64,000 bases of DNA from CAZWKX01 sp964633975 (GTDB taxonomy: Bacteria; Actinomycetota; Acidimicrobiia; Spongiisociales; UBA11373): assembly GCA_964633975.1 (NCBI GenBank), contig CAZWKX010000002.1, positions 1-64,000 on the forward strand, given 5' to 3'. The translations under genes and the position numbers were made by a program. Below the pieces are notes generated by a model. The model searched no databases. It had not been told where the DNA came from and saw only the letters and a list, made by a program, of their open reading frames with translations. Below are positions 63,612 to 64,000 of the stretch, piece after piece (the stretch's first letter is position 1; each line of letters begins with the position of its first letter).

Positions 63612-64000
63612 CTAGGTGCTGCGCAATCCGGCGACGCCGAACCGCACCGTCGCCCCGACCTCCATCTCGGCCAGTGCAGTCTCGGCGAGCAGGTAACGTA
63701 CCGAACCTCCATCGGCCCGGGCCTGCTCGGCCACGGCGTCGAAGAGATCGGGCACCGGCCGAGTCGCCATGCCGCAGGCGGCACAGCGCTCCCCGGATCG
63801 GGCCAGCCAGCCGCACTCGGTGCACTGCACGCCCGCCACGGTTTCCGCCGCATCGACAAGAAGCAGGTCGATGGCCTTCTGATTGGCTGCATCGAGCACC
63901 CTGTTGAGCCCCAGCACACCCCGGGCCCGCGAGCCCGCGGCGTTCAGCAGCTCGGCCACATGCTCTTCGTCGAGCCGTCGATCGTAGGTGGCGGCCACCT
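63612..64000 (-). CDS. Partial baeRF-family (eRF1-like) protein
   Basis: The last frame reads ...NQKAIDLLLVDAA, then a zinc ribbon CTECGWLARSGERCAACG and ARADGGSVRYLLAE, which is the C-terminal region of bacterial/archaeal eRF1-like (baeRF) proteins. These are involved in translation release or rescue and often sit with ribosome-associated genes. The 5' part is beyond the right edge, so GTG 63998 is probably internal. Confidence 0.68.
   Translation of the reverse strand, partial: VAATYDRRLDEEHVAELLNAAGSRARGVLGLNRVLDAANQKAIDLLLVDAAETVAGVQCTECGWLARSGERCAACGMATRPVPDLFDAVAEQARADGGSVRYLLAETALAEMEVGATVRFGVAGLRST

Overview
The window is about 64 kb of GC-rich, gene-dense bacterial chromosome. It shows many 4-base start/stop overlaps, frequent GTG and TTG starts, and Thr-rich lipoprotein linkers. 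Gene content points to an uncultured-type actinobacterium, perhaps Acidimicrobiia-like: bacterial-type inositol-3-phosphate synthase, two-domain GlnE, PIN-PhoH, a Mec/MoeB sulfur-carrier pair, small PurS/PurQ/PurL and DUF4342. That placement is inference from families, not from a marker-gene tree. I see no tRNA, rRNA, CRISPR array, transposase or prophage.

Layout. 0.1-5.6 kb: a pyrophosphatase-like gene faces a tight five-gene operon running leftward (membrane histidine kinase, REC-histidine kinase, REC protein, HdrC, HdrB). 5.8-11.7 kb: a lipoprotein amidohydrolase, a hypothetical lipoprotein, a Cys-rich mini-protein and a diguanylate cyclase, separated by spacers full of two dispersed repeat families. 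11.7-17.6 kb: a nitronate monooxygenase-like enzyme, an Rrf2/DoxX pair sharing an operator-like motif, an alpha/beta hydrolase with a USP-CBS-like protein, and two secreted proteins. 17.6-25.9 kb: purine operon purD-E-C-S-Q-L-F-M. 26.2-29.6 kb: a three-subunit molybdenum hydroxylase. 29.7-31.0 kb: inositol-phosphate synthase, then a decayed GNAT gene. 31.8-38.9 kb: GyrI-like and MerR-GyrI pair, GNAT-YoaP-like protein, a Cys/Met-metabolism PLP enzyme, a DNA glycosylase, a PQQ-type sugar dehydrogenase and a THEP1-like NTPase. 39-47.4 kb: LysE exporter, TolB-like propeller lipoprotein, GDP-mannose dehydratase, MoeB, Mec peptidase, MFS protein, PhoH. 47.5-54 kb: gpsA, two tandem M23-peptidase/RTX-repeat secreted proteins, a mini membrane peptide, a hydrolase, and selD. 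54.2-64 kb: mgtE behind a structured leader, pabC-like gene, glnE, M20 amidohydrolase, DAHP synthase, DUF4332 protein, a MocA-like nucleotidyltransferase and a partial baeRF-type protein at the right edge.

How genes connect. The purine operon supplies most IMP-pathway enzymes (purN, purH, purB and purK are not here) and lies head-to-head with the molybdenum hydroxylase genes. MocA-like and MoeB-like proteins elsewhere in the window could serve the molybdenum cofactor or sulfur-carrier chemistry. selD reads through an in-frame TGA at its catalytic position, so the organism probably makes selenocysteine. The most unusual assemblies are the HdrBC module co-transcribed with a phosphorelay, the selenocysteine selD with its hairpin, the M23-RTX pair, the structured mgtE leader and the dispersed hairpin repeats.
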